Below the pieces are notes generated by a model. It was given only the letters and a program-made list of their open reading frames with translations. It made no database searches and was not told the DNA's origin. This document shows, one piece after another, positions 25,741 to 38,555 of a stretch of 64,000 nt of DNA (position 1 is its first letter; every line of letters begins with the position of its first letter). The position numbers were made by a program, and so were the translations under genes. Source of the stretch: Pterobdella sp. o SKG-2022 (taxonomy: Eukaryota; Annelida; Clitellata; Hirudinida; Piscicolidae); assembly GCA_964035795.1 (NCBI GenBank), contig OZ038320.1, forward strand, positions 1,215,053 to 1,279,052, given 5' to 3'.

Positions 25741-27492
25741 TTAAAGATTCCTGCTGTTGCGTCTACTGACATATGGCTTCAGATTACAACCATGGTGCTT
25801 GTTAGAATTAGAACCAACACCACAGAACTCTGAGTGATTTTTTTTATAAGAAACATTACCACAAAACTCAATGTTTCCCATTGTATCAATCCAGTGTATG
25901 CTTATATCACCACCTTCAGAAGCTGACACAAGCTTGTTAAGGCTGGAAAGTTTATTTGTAGTGAAGCGAGAGAGAGGTTGTTTTTGATGTATGTATTTAT
26001 TTTTCAGTTCTTCACTCAAATGCTTCTGGTTCTTATTCCTGGAATGAATTTTCAACCATCAAATAGATCAGTTTGATTCAATCAAAATTTTTGAGACGCA
26101 CTTGTCTAAAGCTCTCCTTATCTTGTACGGGAGGAAGAGTTTGGTCTGGTAAGTGGTGGATTGTGTGGAAGATTTGTTTGTCTTGATTGGAATCTTTTTC
26201 TGAGCTTCTTCCAGCATTTTTTCTTATTTGGAGTTTTATATGATTTACAACGTAGATTGAAGAGCTTGGATTATAAATTGGTGATAAAAAATAGAAAATT
26301 TTAAAAAATTTAATCTTTTAGATTGCTTCGATTATTTGAACAGACACATTTTACAAACATAGAAAATTTCTTTCGAAGATTTAGGTGATATTATTATTTT
26401 TCGAAGCCCTATTTCAAAAGTTCATAAGCCATCATTGAGCTGGCAACTATTTATAACATAAATTTGATACCCAATTTATTGATTTCAACTACAGTGAGAT
26501 TTTATGGAAACCGAAAAGCTTTAATTTTCAAATGAATTCTTTGAAACCCTTGTTCTTTAATTGATATATACATTCAAACTAATGTTACACCACTAAAAAG
26601 TGAATATTTTGCAAATTAAACCCTAAACTTACATTTCATACAAGTAGTTTGAAAAATACAATTGTACAAACAACTTTCAAAATAATTAATAATTTCATGT
26701 ACTTTTTAGCCGATGTTGTAGAAGATCGGAGATGGTAGGGCCGATGGGGGCACAATGGTCAACTACATCGAAATCATTAATTCTCAAGTCTTCATTGGTG
26801 GGTTTGGAGTGGGCATTTGAGAGTAGTTTGGATGGTCCAACAGAAGGGAGAGACTGTATCAAGCCATTCAGAAAAACATGATGCAAGTTTATTCAATTTG
26901 AAATGTATCATCAAATATCTTATAAAAAATTCATATGAATCCTTATAAGAATACTTTTTTGAAAATTATTATTTCTCTTCAAACATCCAGTTCAAACTAA
27001 TGTGGTCTACTGAGCGTGCTCTAGATAGTTTCATGAAAACTTCTTTTATTTGAATAAACTCATGCAATTAAAACTTAAGCATAATGATTTGAAACTCCTT
27101 TGCAACAAATCTCTTCTACTGCTTAGAATCTATATAAGACTCAAAATAATGAAAATAAGAATAATAAAAGCAGAAGTTTCAAAGGATACATTCTGAACCC
27201 ACCATAGTGCCAACAACACTTCCACTGCTGTCCTCCTTCTGCTTGATGGCCATCTCATTCTAAGGAGTTCATGATTCATTTAAGTTTTATTGAGAAGTAG
27301 GTGTTAAACTTTTGTAAATAAACAATGAAACACATCTTATCTCATTTTTATGTTGAAACTTATGTGATATTATATTGTTTGGTTTAAATTATTTATATTT
27401 TATTGAAATATACTGAACTTTTAACCTTGGCAAACGCAATTTCATTTTGTCTTTTCAGAGCATCCAGCTTGATTGACAAGTCATTTTTAACT
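25741..27492 (-). CDS. Unrecognised spliced gene, C-terminal five exons
   Basis: Five exons join in phase, in transcription order: 27492-27426, 27259-27203, 26853-26703, 26222-26102, 26038-25741 (TAA at the end). They encode about 230 residues. The first 41 residues are charged and likely a helical or coiled coil (VKNDLSIKLDALKRQNEIAF, then NEMAIKQKEDSSG). The middle contains INDFDVVDHCAPIGPTISDL and a basic stretch. The last exon has CGNVSYKKNHSEFCGVGSN and a basic end. Donors and acceptors are mostly canonical; the 26222 acceptor has a poor pyrimidine tract, and the intron 26039-26101 is only 63 bp. Exon 1 begins in phase 2, so an upstream exon is missing. I do not recognise the family. Confidence 0.55.
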
Positions 27493-29203
27493 CTGAAAAA
27501 TAATTTTTAATGAATTTTATTGTTGAAGGATTGATGGGGGTACTTACTTATCAAAGAAATCATCCAAAACCAAAAAATTTGATATTTCAAATTTTTTCTT
27601 TATATATGAATTGTTTTTGAAGAAGTTGAGCACATTTTCTTTGTGTAAAACACTGTTTTAAATAATTTTTGAATAAAAATTTTAAAAAGTTGATAAATTT
27701 TTTACCATTTAAGATGAGAAAAAAATTTGAAGTTCAAAATGAAAAAAATTTGTTCCGAATCATTGACTTTGAACTCGTTTTGACAGAACAAACACCAAAA
27801 AGTTTTCTGAGAATTTTCAAAGAAATTGTCCAATGTCTTAGCTTTTATTTTTGGCATTTCTTCCAATTCTTTTGACACTTTTTGAAGCTATTTGAGTAAA
27901 GTTATTGAAAAATTAAAATTCATAACGTATTACAGTATTCAAATTCTTCAAGCTTAACACAAGTATTTAAAACAAAAACACTTTCGAAGTTCATTTAAGT
28001 CCACGAAGCTTTTTTGTATTCCCACTTGATAAAATGAGTTCAATTTGCAAAAAGTTTTTTTGACTTGAATAAACTTCAAAAATTGTTATAATTTTGAAGA
28101 CTAAAAGTAACCTTAATTTTGAGTTTGTCTAAAGAAGACATTACGGCTTTTTGATGTGCTGTCGAAAACTTGTGCTTACTACCTTTATTATGATTTATTC
28201 GACAAAAATTACAGTTATCAAACTGCTTAAACGACATTTTTCTGTTTTATATTGTTACTTGAATTAACAGTCAAAATTACTTGGAAAGATTTAAAAGTAA
28301 AATATAAATTTCAAAAATTATTAATATGACTTGTTAGTAAAAAATATTAATTTATTTGAAAATCACACAAATAATTTAATACATATAAATTTAAAATATA
28401 AAATTTGAGTGAAAAAATAACTATCATTGTAAAATGTAGTTTGCGTTCAGTGGCTAGAGAACCAAAAAGCAGCCAGACTGGCATATTTTATTATCGAAAT
28501 TAAATGTCTTTCAAAAAAAAAGCTTTTGAAATTTTTTTTACAGTTTTTTCAATCACTACAAGAAAAAAATCAGTAAGCTAGCTTCAGATTGATAACTACT
28601 AATCCTACATGATACAGTTCCAACATTTTAAAGGCCGCTATAAAAGTTCAACAAACTTTGAAAACTTAAAAACGATAGGAAGGTTGGCTAAACTTGAAAA
28701 AATGTTAAATTCAAAAATTTTTCGACATCCTTAAACTTGATTTATTATAATATATGGTATGACAATTGCTTAAGTCAACAACTATGTCAACCTTAAAAGG
28801 TGGTTAAGTTGTGGAAGTGATAGGTTCCACTGGCGCTATTCTATGTGAGCAATTATAATGGCCAATAAATTTGTGTCAAACCTTTTGAAAACTGATGAAA
28901 ATGATTCATCACGTTTTTCATTGTATTTAGCATTTCATGGAAATATTATTGATTCAAAAAAATATATTTTCTAAACAAATCTACAAAATCAGTTTGGCGA
29001 AACTAACAAAAAGCAAATAAACGATATATCGAATCTTGCTTCAAGCTTAATTCCCATACTAGTCAAATTTTTTCATCGAAACGTTCGAACTGTGAATTTA
29101 AAAGCACGAGTTAGTTTTTTACTTTCAAATTTATTTTATTTTTAAACAAAAACCAAACAATTTAAATTTTAAAATTGAACCTCTCAATCTCAGAATAAGA
29201 GTA
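27493..29203. other. AT-rich spacer between the unrecognised gene and the M13 locus
   Basis: I found no exon supported by splice sites. The missing 5' exon or exons of the minus-strand gene should lie here or overlap the start of the M13 locus. A minus-strand open frame at about 29181-29277 could serve as one, but it is probably the antisense of the M13 signal-peptide exon. Confidence 0.4.
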
Positions 29204-32200
29204 ATGGTCTTGTTCAGTCACACCTCTATCCTCCTTGTTGTCCTTAGTGTCTTCTGCTCCCTTCAGCTCCAGGTGATTCAAATGATATGTTTGTAGAAAA
29301 ATGTTTTAAATATGACTGTAAAATTTTATAATGCTTTCAAGTTATTTTTTCAAACACCGATACTCAGACGATCAAAGGGGGTGCTAGCGATTGGGTCATT
29401 GCTAAGATTGGAAACTTCACGGTTATTTTGACCCAAAAACACTTTAAAAATATAAGTTGAACTTTTTATTTAAAACAATCATACTCAGCCAAACCCGTGC
29501 GAAGCTTTTTATGCTTATGCTTGTAGTAACCTTCTTTCTACCCTTCCTCCTCCCGATGATAAATACAACTGGGGAGCATTTTTGTACTGGTTGAAAACAA
29601 AATACAAAAAAATTTAAGAGAAGTAAAATAAATCATGAAAAATTTCAATTATCTTCAATGAAGAACAGTCCCTTATCGACATCTAAAGCGGCGTCAATGC
29701 CACAACAGTTTTTCAGGCAATGTCTCAATTACACGTGGAAAGATCAACTTCCTTTGCTTGAAGTATCAAATTATTTGTTTGAAAATCTGAATTAATTTTA
29801 GAAATTTCATTAAAATCCATAAAACTTAAAATTATCAACCCCCAACGGCCAGATATTACAAGAGTTTGGCTTCTAGCCCATATATCGTTATAACAGAAAC
29901 TGGGTATTTCAACGGTACTTTGGTGAAGTGTGGAAATTTAACGATTTATTGGCAAAAGCTTTCAAATATCAAGCATTTCCTTTCTTCAAAATTTCCATCA
30001 ACACAATATCAAAAGAAATTGAGGTTAGAATTAGAAATTGTTTTTGAATTAAGCAAACAGAAACATAGAATTGAATCATTCAGAGACATCATATAAATTT
30101 CTTATTTTATTGAAGCTTTAGCTTCCAACTCCAAAAAAATTTTTTCTACATACGTTCATTTCAAAAGAACCCAATAACACAATAGATTGAGAAACCTGAG
30201 TTTAATGTGACAACTCAAGCCCACTTTAAAAAGTCAGTGGCTGAAACACTTCTAAGACTTGAAAATGCCTACATAAAAGCCTTTGGAGAGAAGGTAACCA
30301 AAAAAATTAGAAAGTGACCAATCAGATGTTAGCTTTGTCTTGAGTCATGAAGTATTCCTATTTACCCTCGCAGACAACAAACATCGAAAATTTACAATTG
30401 TTACGAGCAACCATAACGATTTGGTTTACTAAAAACAAAAATTATTTCATACAATAATATAATTAATTTATTTTCATAAACTTTTTCAGCTTAAAAGAAT
30501 TGCCAATAACTTGAAAATTGAAGCTTCAAATCACAATTTTGCCTTTTTCGACGACCCAACATTTTGAAAAGCCAAGTTAAAACTGTCCAAATTAGAATTT
30601 GAACTGTTGTATTCTGACTTCATAATGGATGACACTGCTCTCGACAACTACTATCATTTGGTGGGCATTTATTAGATTTGTTTATTATAAAGTAGAAAAA
30701 GCTTGGCACTTTATAATGAAAACTGTGTTCAAAAATTCCTGCATAAATGAAAATATTTATTTGAATTAAAAAGATATTGAAATAAATAGAATGATTGAAA
30801 TAGGAATTAAATTATATACCCAAAACGTTAAAAAACCCTAACCCATCAATGGCAAACAGTACAAGGGCGGTTATTTAAGAATAAAAATCCAACACAAACT
30901 TGCCCAAGCGGAACTTCAAGTAAAAGGATATCAACAAACCCGCATTGAATTGTAACATAAGCTTATCAGTGATTTCTAGCCATAATGTCTTTGGGAAATG
31001 TTGCTTAATTATAACTTAAGAAATAAATGAAATCTTTTTCACATATTATTAGAATAAAGTTGACCTATTATTGGCCAATTATTAACCTCGAAAAATTATA
31101 AACCAACAGCTGGCCCAAATCCATAGTAGATCTAAATATCTTCAACGCCCTAAGTTTTAACAAGATTTATTTTTACATTGGCTCCGCTCAAAAACCTCAC
31201 TTCCACTCCAATGCTCATCTGTATGCTTTATTTCAATGCTGTGTATTAATAACTACTTATTTATATAGCGCCAGGGGGAGCAACTGAGGGGAAATTAAAA
31301 TTCAAATACATTTTTCATAACCGAACAACATTTCTCTAACACACAACATTTTCCAACACACATCACCACCCTTCAACATACAACACTCTCCAACACAACG
31401 CAACAGTGAAGTGCAATACGGCTCAACAGGCTGGATGCTTGCCCATGAAACCATACACTCGATCCTACTTTTTGGTCATTTTACATTCTGTGTTTCAATA
31501 ATATCATTTTTAATAAGATTTTTCAACATTTATACAAACATGTTTTATAAAAAAGATTTTTTTAAAATAATTTTTCTGTACATTACTTTATAACAGTAGT
31601 TATATAACATAACATAACTGAATTTAAAGTGGTTCAGTAGACTAGAGTCTGTGTGAGAACCACTGCAAAATATACCATAATAAGCTACGTGAAATTCTCT
31701 ACGTTTTCTGTGTAATTTTGAGTTTACTTTCATACCCTCCTACAAACACATTCTTACACAACACCATTTTGAAGGGATGAAATATGACGATATGGGATAC
31801 AAAGAGCTTTGGTGGAGTAGAGCGAGTTTGGCACAGTTTGGAGAAGTGGCCAGATGCTATGTCAACTCCACTGAGACAATGAGCATGTTTGGGAAGCAGG
31901 TGACGGTTTTGATATTCATTAAAGTTCCATGCATTCTTTTGGGAAAACTTCAAATTTTTTCTACTTCTTATGATATAACAAGATTGATGTATCATTTGAT
32001 TTTATTAAATTTAATATTATTCTTGTAATTATTGAACAAGGATTCTTTTTTTCTCTCTTCGAAACATTCAATTTTCAAACTCAAGTACTTTTTACAAGAT
32101 GAACCAGAAGTTCCAAATAGATTCAAATCACCATAAAACTTGTTGTTTTTATCACAGATTAACTTTGGAAGAAACAACAGCAGACGCAGGAGCTGTGTTT

Positions 32201-32655
32201 GTAGCCTAAAAAGCTCTAGAAAGACTTTTGGGGGAAGAAGAGCTGGCAAAAACTACTTCTGTTGCCGATTTGAGCATCACAAAAGCCCAAACTTTTTTTC
32301 TCACATATGTGCAGGTTTTTGGGAATTGAACTTATCTATGTATTACTGGAAATAAATGTCAAAAATGCCGCAGACATTCTGTATTGACTACGGTGAAGAA
32401 AAATCAAGCTACATCTTTGGTAAGAATCATACATTCACCAACATAAGGTACCGCAGCACCAACAACTGCTGCACATTTGTGCTATTCATGATGATTAACT
32501 ACAGAAAATTATATAATAAAAATTTTGCTTCATATTTCAATGACTCCAAAATTAAAGGGACTTTACAAAACAGCAAGGAATTCGCCAAGGCCTCCAACTG
32601 CTCTTCCGGATCCACATACAACCCTGAACACAAGTGTCAACTTTATGGAAATTAA
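29204..32655 (+). pseudogene. M13 (neprilysin/ECE-like) zinc metallopeptidase, decaying gene
   Basis: M13 enzymes are extracellular zinc peptidases that cleave short peptides. Exons: 29204-29272 (ATG, signal-like LFSHTSILLVVLSVF), 29368-29421, 29489-29583 (NPCEAFYAYACSN, the M13 CxxFYxYAC motif), 29669-29762 (FFRQCLNYTW), 29877-30023 (DLLAKAFKYQAFPFF), 30186-30293, 30490-30660 (SDFIMDDTALDNYY), 30860-30951, 31110-31220 (NALSFNKIYF), 31407-31474 (AHETIHS, zinc motif HExxH), 31775-31899 (GYKELWWS), 32158-32314 (LTLEETTADAG, third zinc ligand region; AQTFFLTYVQ), 32374-32419 (TFCIDYGEE) and about 32515-32655 (GTLQNSKEFAKASNC, NPEHKC). Phases agree through exon 11. Damage: in-frame TGA at 30565 and TAA at 32207, phase breaks entering exon 12 and the last exon, ENIADNGG changed to EETTADAG, and WC changed to FC. 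The locus is also shorter than normal M13 proteins. It could still be expressed if the stops are assembly errors. Confidence 0.8.
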
Positions 32656-33670
32656 AACTGAAAAGTTTCAAATGTTTTTTTGCAACTGTGTATTTTTTTT
32701 TAACAATGAATTGTAATTTTTTTCTGTTGGGGACCGAATGTTATTCAAGAACAAAGGATCTTTATTTTCAAATTGATTAATATCATAAATTAATTGACTA
32801 TTCTACATTTTAGATTATTATTTACAGTCTCATTTTTACTTTTACTCACTATAAAACTTATGATCTTCATTTCAATGCATTTTTTGTTATTGCGGTGATA
32901 TTCAAACATAAAATCTGACTTACTGTCAAATGCATTTTAGAGCTTCATCTCCATTAGTAGCTTTGGCCAGCTCAGAAAATGGCCAAGGTGTTTTAGTAGT
33001 CAAATTTCTATTTGACTTTTGGTCTTAATAGAAGATCCTAAATTTCTTTCTTAAACTTCTAGGCTTTCCATGTCACTTTTTGAAAGACCTCAAGTTTAGC
33101 GATCGAATGTTAAAGAAATTCTTGCATTTAGTTCTTTAAACTAAACAAAAATCCAAGCTTCCATGAATTAAAAACGTATTTGATAAATGAATATGATTTG
33201 AATAAACGGGACAAAGATACTTTGAATATTTATTGTAAATTCGGAAGCTTTTTTATTTATTTTGAACATTTTAAATCATTTTTTATGTGAAATATTCAAG
33301 CTATATATGATTGAGAATATTTATTGAATAATAACCTACGGTTTAAAAACACAAAAAAGAAAGTATCAATTTCCTGTGTCTTATGAAAAATTTACACTAT
33401 TTGTTAATTGGGTATTTTACAATTTTTAGTACTTAAATTATGAATCCAAAACTTTTTTTGAAATAAATCAAAATAATAAATTTTTTTTTTGTGAAAATAA
33501 CTTGAAAAAAATTTAATTCAAACAATTAAAAAAAACTTAGTTTTGGTATGACCTGTTTTAAGTTCTTTGGTTAATAAATATTGTAAATAAAGCTTTACAT
33601 CGGGTATTTGATTAAAAATTTATTTATTGTTAGGTTGAATATTCCAAATAATTTTTAAAATTGGTTAAAA
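32656..33670. other. Intergenic AT-rich spacer upstream of WBP11
   Basis: No gene was seen. It lies between the M13 locus stop and the WBP11 start codon, so it must carry the WBP11 promoter and 5' UTR. No TATA box or other core element could be singled out from the AT background. Confidence 0.5.
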
Positions 33671-36600
33671 ATGGGGAGAAGATCGGTGAACACCACGAAA
33701 AGTGGGAAATATATGAACCCAACAGACCAAGCCAGTAAGAAATTCTTGTTTTTACAATTTTTCTTATTTTGCAAACTTATTTTATTAAATTCACAGGAAA
33801 AATTGCCAGAAGAAAAGAGCTGAAAAAAGTAATTTTTTGTGATCTTAATATAAAATAATTCTTATATTCACCAAATTATTTACTATAATGACCATCCTCA
33901 TCTTTTTAATATTATCAGTATTATTTTAACTTTCCATAAATATTTTTAAAATAATCTCATCATCATTATATTCACTTCACCTCTCATAGAACAAGAAGCA
34001 AAGAAATGAAGTGAGGATGGCTGTATTGAAGAGCAAAGACCCACGACATCTTCTTGATGAGATGGAACAAGTTGATCTCATGGGTCTGTCTTCTTGTCTT
34101 TGTCTTTCTGATTTTTTTTGTTTTTGTTTGTTTATTTTTTGGATATTTGTTTTTCTGAATTGTATAATGTCAATCTTTTTATTTAAATAGTTGTTCAGTT
34201 TTCTATATGGTTGGTTGCCAATATAAAATTCTCATAAATTGCAACACTACTTTTAGAGTTCAACCCTAGACAAGCTCCATCATTGAGTGAGAGGGTTTTG
34301 AAAGAGAAGAGAAGGAAGTTGAAGGAAACTTTTGACAGAGTGCTCCATATGTATGTGAGTATTTGTCGAGATGAGTGTTGTGGGGTTTTAACTCATAGAT
34401 GAGGGTGTGATTTTGGGGGATAGAGAGTGGTTTAATTCTGATTTTTATTCAATAAATATTTTTTTCAAGATCACCATTATTGAATTTTTTTTACCATTAT
34501 TATTATTGTTTTTTTAATTAGGAAAGAGAGAATCCAGACTTGGCAGTGGAGTTGAAGAAGGCAGAAGTGGAGTATGAGAAGTTAAGAGCTAAGAGGCAGC
34601 TGTACTATGGTGAGTGTGGTGATGAGTGTGTCTGTATTTTTCACTCATTGCTGTCTATTTTTCCTCTCGTACATCACTAATTTTAAATCACTTTCAAATT
34701 CAACTATTACATTACTTCTCAAGAACAAGTAAAGAATGCTGAGAAAGTGAACATAGATATGATACCACTTCCTGATGCCCCTGGCCTCCAAGCTAGTTTG
34801 TTTTTGGCTACGTCATTTTCATTATTGTTGTTATTATTATTGTTATTATGCAGGCACATTGAACATGATTCCAGCCAGAGACATTCCCATGCCTCCTTCA
34901 GGAATCCTCAAAAGGTTATTATTGTTATTTTTATCATTAATAGAATCATTATTGTTATTTTTTTTATCATACTTATTGTTTTTTTATTATTATCAACATC
35001 GTTATTATAATTTTTATTATTTTTTTTCATCATTAGCATCATTATCCCCGTCATCACCACCTGCAGAACAATAGGACCTCAGATGCTGCCTCTAGACAAA
35101 CTGACGCCACCAGGACACCCACCAGGTCCACCCCCTTCTCTCAGTGATGAAGAGGAGGAGGAAGAAAATAGTGTTGATGATACTAGTCGTAAAAACAAAG
35201 GTGGTGTTGGGGGTGAGTGTTGGTTGCTTGTGATGTTGTGATGTTTGGGAGTGTTTCTTATTATTATTTGTTAGTTTTTTTGTGATATTTTGTTTGTTAT
35301 GCTGAAAATAAAGACTTGATTTTGTGTTTGTCATAAAATTTACTACTAATTTATCAATAACTCTCATCTTGTTCACAGATGAAACTGACAAAAAAGAAAA
35401 AGAAAAAAGTAAACTTCAAAATATTATTATTTATATTGCCATTTATTATCAATCCTTTCATTATTGTTTTTATTAGAATCAAAAATTAATATGTCACCGA
35501 ACTTAAGATTGGGGGCACTACAACTAATACTACCACTACTTCTACTAATGATAATACTACTACTACTAATAATAATATTAATACTACTACCCTTACTACC
35601 GATACTTCTACTATTAATACTACTATTACTAATAATAATAATACCATTCTACTACTACTGTGATAAAAATTTTTATATAACTGCAGCAAAAAAGAGAAGA
35701 ATCCGGTTTGAGGATGACGAGGAAGAGGTAGAAAATGAGGAGAAAGACACAAGAAGCAAGTTTAAATCTCCTGCCGCCTATAAAAAGTGAGTTGTGTGTG
35801 GTGGTGATGATTGTTGTTGTTGAGCGCCAGCTTCCAAAGACTCTTCCGACACTTTGGAGCGAGTACCGAAAGAAACTTGCAGCTTCGAGTTATTTGTGAC
35901 TTGGTGAGTAGTGAAAAAAAAAAGGGATGGATTCTCGAAATGCTTTGTGGTTGGAAGCTGACGTGGTTTAGAACCTGTTCAACACTCCTGTTGGAGTGCA
36001 CACCCGGCACCACGAGAAGGTTCTTTCGCCGGGCTGGTGGTGATGATGATGATTATAAGCTTGGAGATAGTGATGATGATAGTAAAATTACAACCATAAC
36101 GACAATAATAATAACTATTATAAACACAAGCATCATAATAACAATGCTAAAAGCGATAGTATCACTACAGTTTATTTAACACTACCAAGGTCGAAAGAGA
36201 AGGAGGATGAGGAGGAAGACGACGGTGGCTTGGTGGAAGGAGCAGTGGTCCATAAGCCTCCCATTGTGCCCCCTATCATGTACAGGTGGGATATTATTAT
36301 TATTCATTATTTTTATTATTTTATTTTTTTTTAATGATTTAGTTCTTCATTTTTATCTTATTATCATTATTATTGTTATCATCAATTTTGTTTTTTTTCT
36401 TCTATACTGCCATTTTTGTTTTTATTATTTATTAATTATTATTATTATTATAAACATTATTATTTCTATTATAATGACATCCTTACAGACTACCTCCACC
36501 CATGATTGGCATCATCCCTCGTCCTCCTCCTCGCCTCAACCCCCCTCCTATCCGTATTATTATTCTTATTTTTAATATCAATATTATTATTATTCCAATA

Positions 36601-37579
36601 GTATTTCATAATTATTGCTTTTATTATTAATATTAATATTATTATTACCGTTATTATCGTTTAATCTTCAATAAAATCTTCGTTTTTATTACTAGTATCT
36701 TTTTCAGTTGTTTTAAATTTATTAATTTCTACTACTATAATACTCATCCTACTCAGGACCAGGTCAGAACCTTAGCATCCTCACAGCCCCTCCCAACATC
36801 AACAAGCCTCTAAACCCGTCTGCTGGTTAGTGCCAGTGATATTAAAAAATAATAATAACAACAACAAAAACAATAATAATAATAATAATAAATTTTTCAT
36901 GTTGTTATGTTTTGTTGACGTTTCTCCTTTGGTAAAGAAAAAACGGGCTATAAAAGAGAATTAAATTAGTTGACTTTTATTTGTTTATTTTTTTATTGAT
37001 TTTTCCTATTGAATTTTATTGCAATCCAATAACTTCATCACAACTGAAGTTCTACTATGCAGTACTACATTACTTCAATACATCACACCCTACCTCACCA
37101 CACTTCACTTCACCCATCTACTAATTCAAACTACATCGCACTACACCACACCACACTCATCTTACCACTCTACACCCCACAGCAACCATAAGCGCCAAGC
37201 CGAAGATTCGCAGTCTGATTGGTGACGCCACAAGGTTCACACCTGTGTCTCTGAAGGTGAGGAGGGAAGTGAGAGACAACAGAGGAAACATCGTCAAGTC
37301 TGCACCTGTTTCCGGTGGGTCAGGGGTTGGTGTGGGTGGTAGCTTGAGGAAATGGATGGGTGGGGGCTTAGGAAAGTATGGGTGGTTGGTTAGAAGATTG
37401 GGTTAGGGTTTTTATGGGAGTAATGGGAGTGTTTTTATGCTCAGACCACCACATTACACACCACACCACCAGGTTCGACAACGACAAAGGTCCCCGTAGA
37501 GGACGATTCAAGGTCACAGGTTCCAAGCACTGATGACGCTTATGACTCATTCATGAAGGAAATGCAGTCACTCTTGTGA
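33671..37579 (+). CDS. WBP11: WW domain-binding protein 11 homologue (splicing factor), complete
   Basis: WBP11 is a nuclear proline-rich protein that binds WW-domain partners and supports pre-mRNA splicing. Exons: 33671-33734, 33797-33828, 33990-34083, 34257-34354, 34522-34609, 34724-34795, 34854-34914, 35067-35212, 35379-35408, 35687-35786, 36190-36285, 36489-36553, 36757-36825, 37183-37314, 37473-37579. They sum to 1254 bp, i.e. 417 codons plus stop. The N-terminus MGRRSVNTTKSGKYMNPTDQ is the family signature. It is followed by KKNKKQRNEVR, EFNPRQAPSLSERVLKEKRR, a coiled region, DMIPLPDAP, an acidic segment, proline runs (IIPRPPPRLNPPP), and the conserved end ISAKPKIRS...ATRFTPVSLKVRRE...DDAYDSFMKEMQSLL. 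It is shorter than the roughly 640-residue vertebrate protein, mainly in the acidic and Pro-rich middle. Two exons are tiny (32 and 30 bp). The introns are rich in ATT/GTT simple sequence. Confidence 0.96.
35811..36060 (+). mobile_element. GC-richer island in WBP11 intron, candidate SINE or other insertion
   Basis: Intron 35787-36189 contains about 220 bp of visibly GC-richer sequence than the AT-rich introns around it. It ends in a GAT-repeat tail (gatgatgatgatt, about 36040-36055). One frame is open throughout (LFRHFGASTERNLQLRVICD, then CSTLLLECTPGTTRR), but it is not WBP11-like, and skipping it gives an exact phase-2 join between exons 10 and 11. The simple tail and the compositional jump suggest a retroposed element. 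The family was not identified. Confidence 0.4.
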
Positions 37580-37934
37580 TGTCATTCTTTAAGCCATTTA
37601 TTATTATTTGGTTACATTATTATTTTTTCTTTTGTTATTATTATAATTATTCATTATTATTATTATAGTAAACTTATTTTTATTGTGCATTTAAATTTTT
37701 TGTGACTGAAGTTATTATATAAGAAAGATTGAAATATTTGTTTATCGTGGATGGAACTCTCCAACCTTGAGGAGGTATGCACAAAATGTTGATATGAAAA
37801 AATACATACCAGGTTGTTTCTATCGCATTGGAGTTTGTTTCATCGAATCAAATCAAAATGAAGGAATAAGAAAAGAAGAGGATAATGTATGCAAAATTTA
37901 ATGAACTAACAAAACATTGTTGGTTTTGAATTCT

Positions 37935-37940
37935 AATAAA
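37935..37940 (+). promoter_or_regulatory. Possible WBP11 polyadenylation signal
   Basis: This is an AATAAA hexamer about 356 bp after the WBP11 stop codon. In AT-rich DNA such hexamers are common, so this is only a candidate. Confidence 0.3.
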
Positions 37941-38555
37941 GCGAAGAATCTCGCTCATTTAGCCATAAGAACCAGTGACCTTCAACTTCTCTCAAGTTTC
38001 AACCAGGGTTACGATAGTAATAAAATAACTTCTCAAATCAAATGTTGAATTGAACCGTGATTATTTGTTCATTTAATTAATTTTAGATCGATATTTGAAG
38101 TTTTTTCTCCATAAGGTTCATTATCGACTAATGACAACCTGAAAGAAAATACCGAAAACTAAAAGCTTTTTATATATTGAAAAATTTAATTTTAGCTTCT
38201 CATTTTAAAAATTTTAATTATACTTCCATCTTTGATATTTATATGTTTCATCACGGCGTTTGAAACTTTATTTTCAAAGCTCCAAAGTTAAAATATTTAG
38301 ACGATAGATTTTTTGATATTTATTTTTGCGCGTAAATTTTCTTTTTCTTTCAAAACTATAATGCCCAACGATGATATACTGGGAATATCGGAAAGCTTAG
38401 ATTACTTTGTTTTTTGTTTTGTTTTATTTTTCATCTGGGGGGTTAACCCATCAAAAAAACTTATAAATACCCTGTTTTCTCATAAGTTTGAAACTCAGAT
38501 TATCTCTAATAAAAAAACATATTCCATAAAAATTATGATCATTGATAGCATTAAT

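Noticed and set aside
29181..29277. Minus-strand charged frame (HLELKGAEDTKDNKED) as an upstream exon of the unrecognised gene
   Set aside because: Its donor phase would fit, but no clear acceptor exists, and the opposite strand gives an ATG, a signal peptide and a phase-0 donor for the M13 locus. Antisense of a hydrophobic segment is expected to look charged.
34747..36575. Leu/Ile-rich open frames within the WBP11 introns
   Set aside because: They come from ATT/GTT simple repeats in introns; the WBP11 exons on either side join in phase without them.
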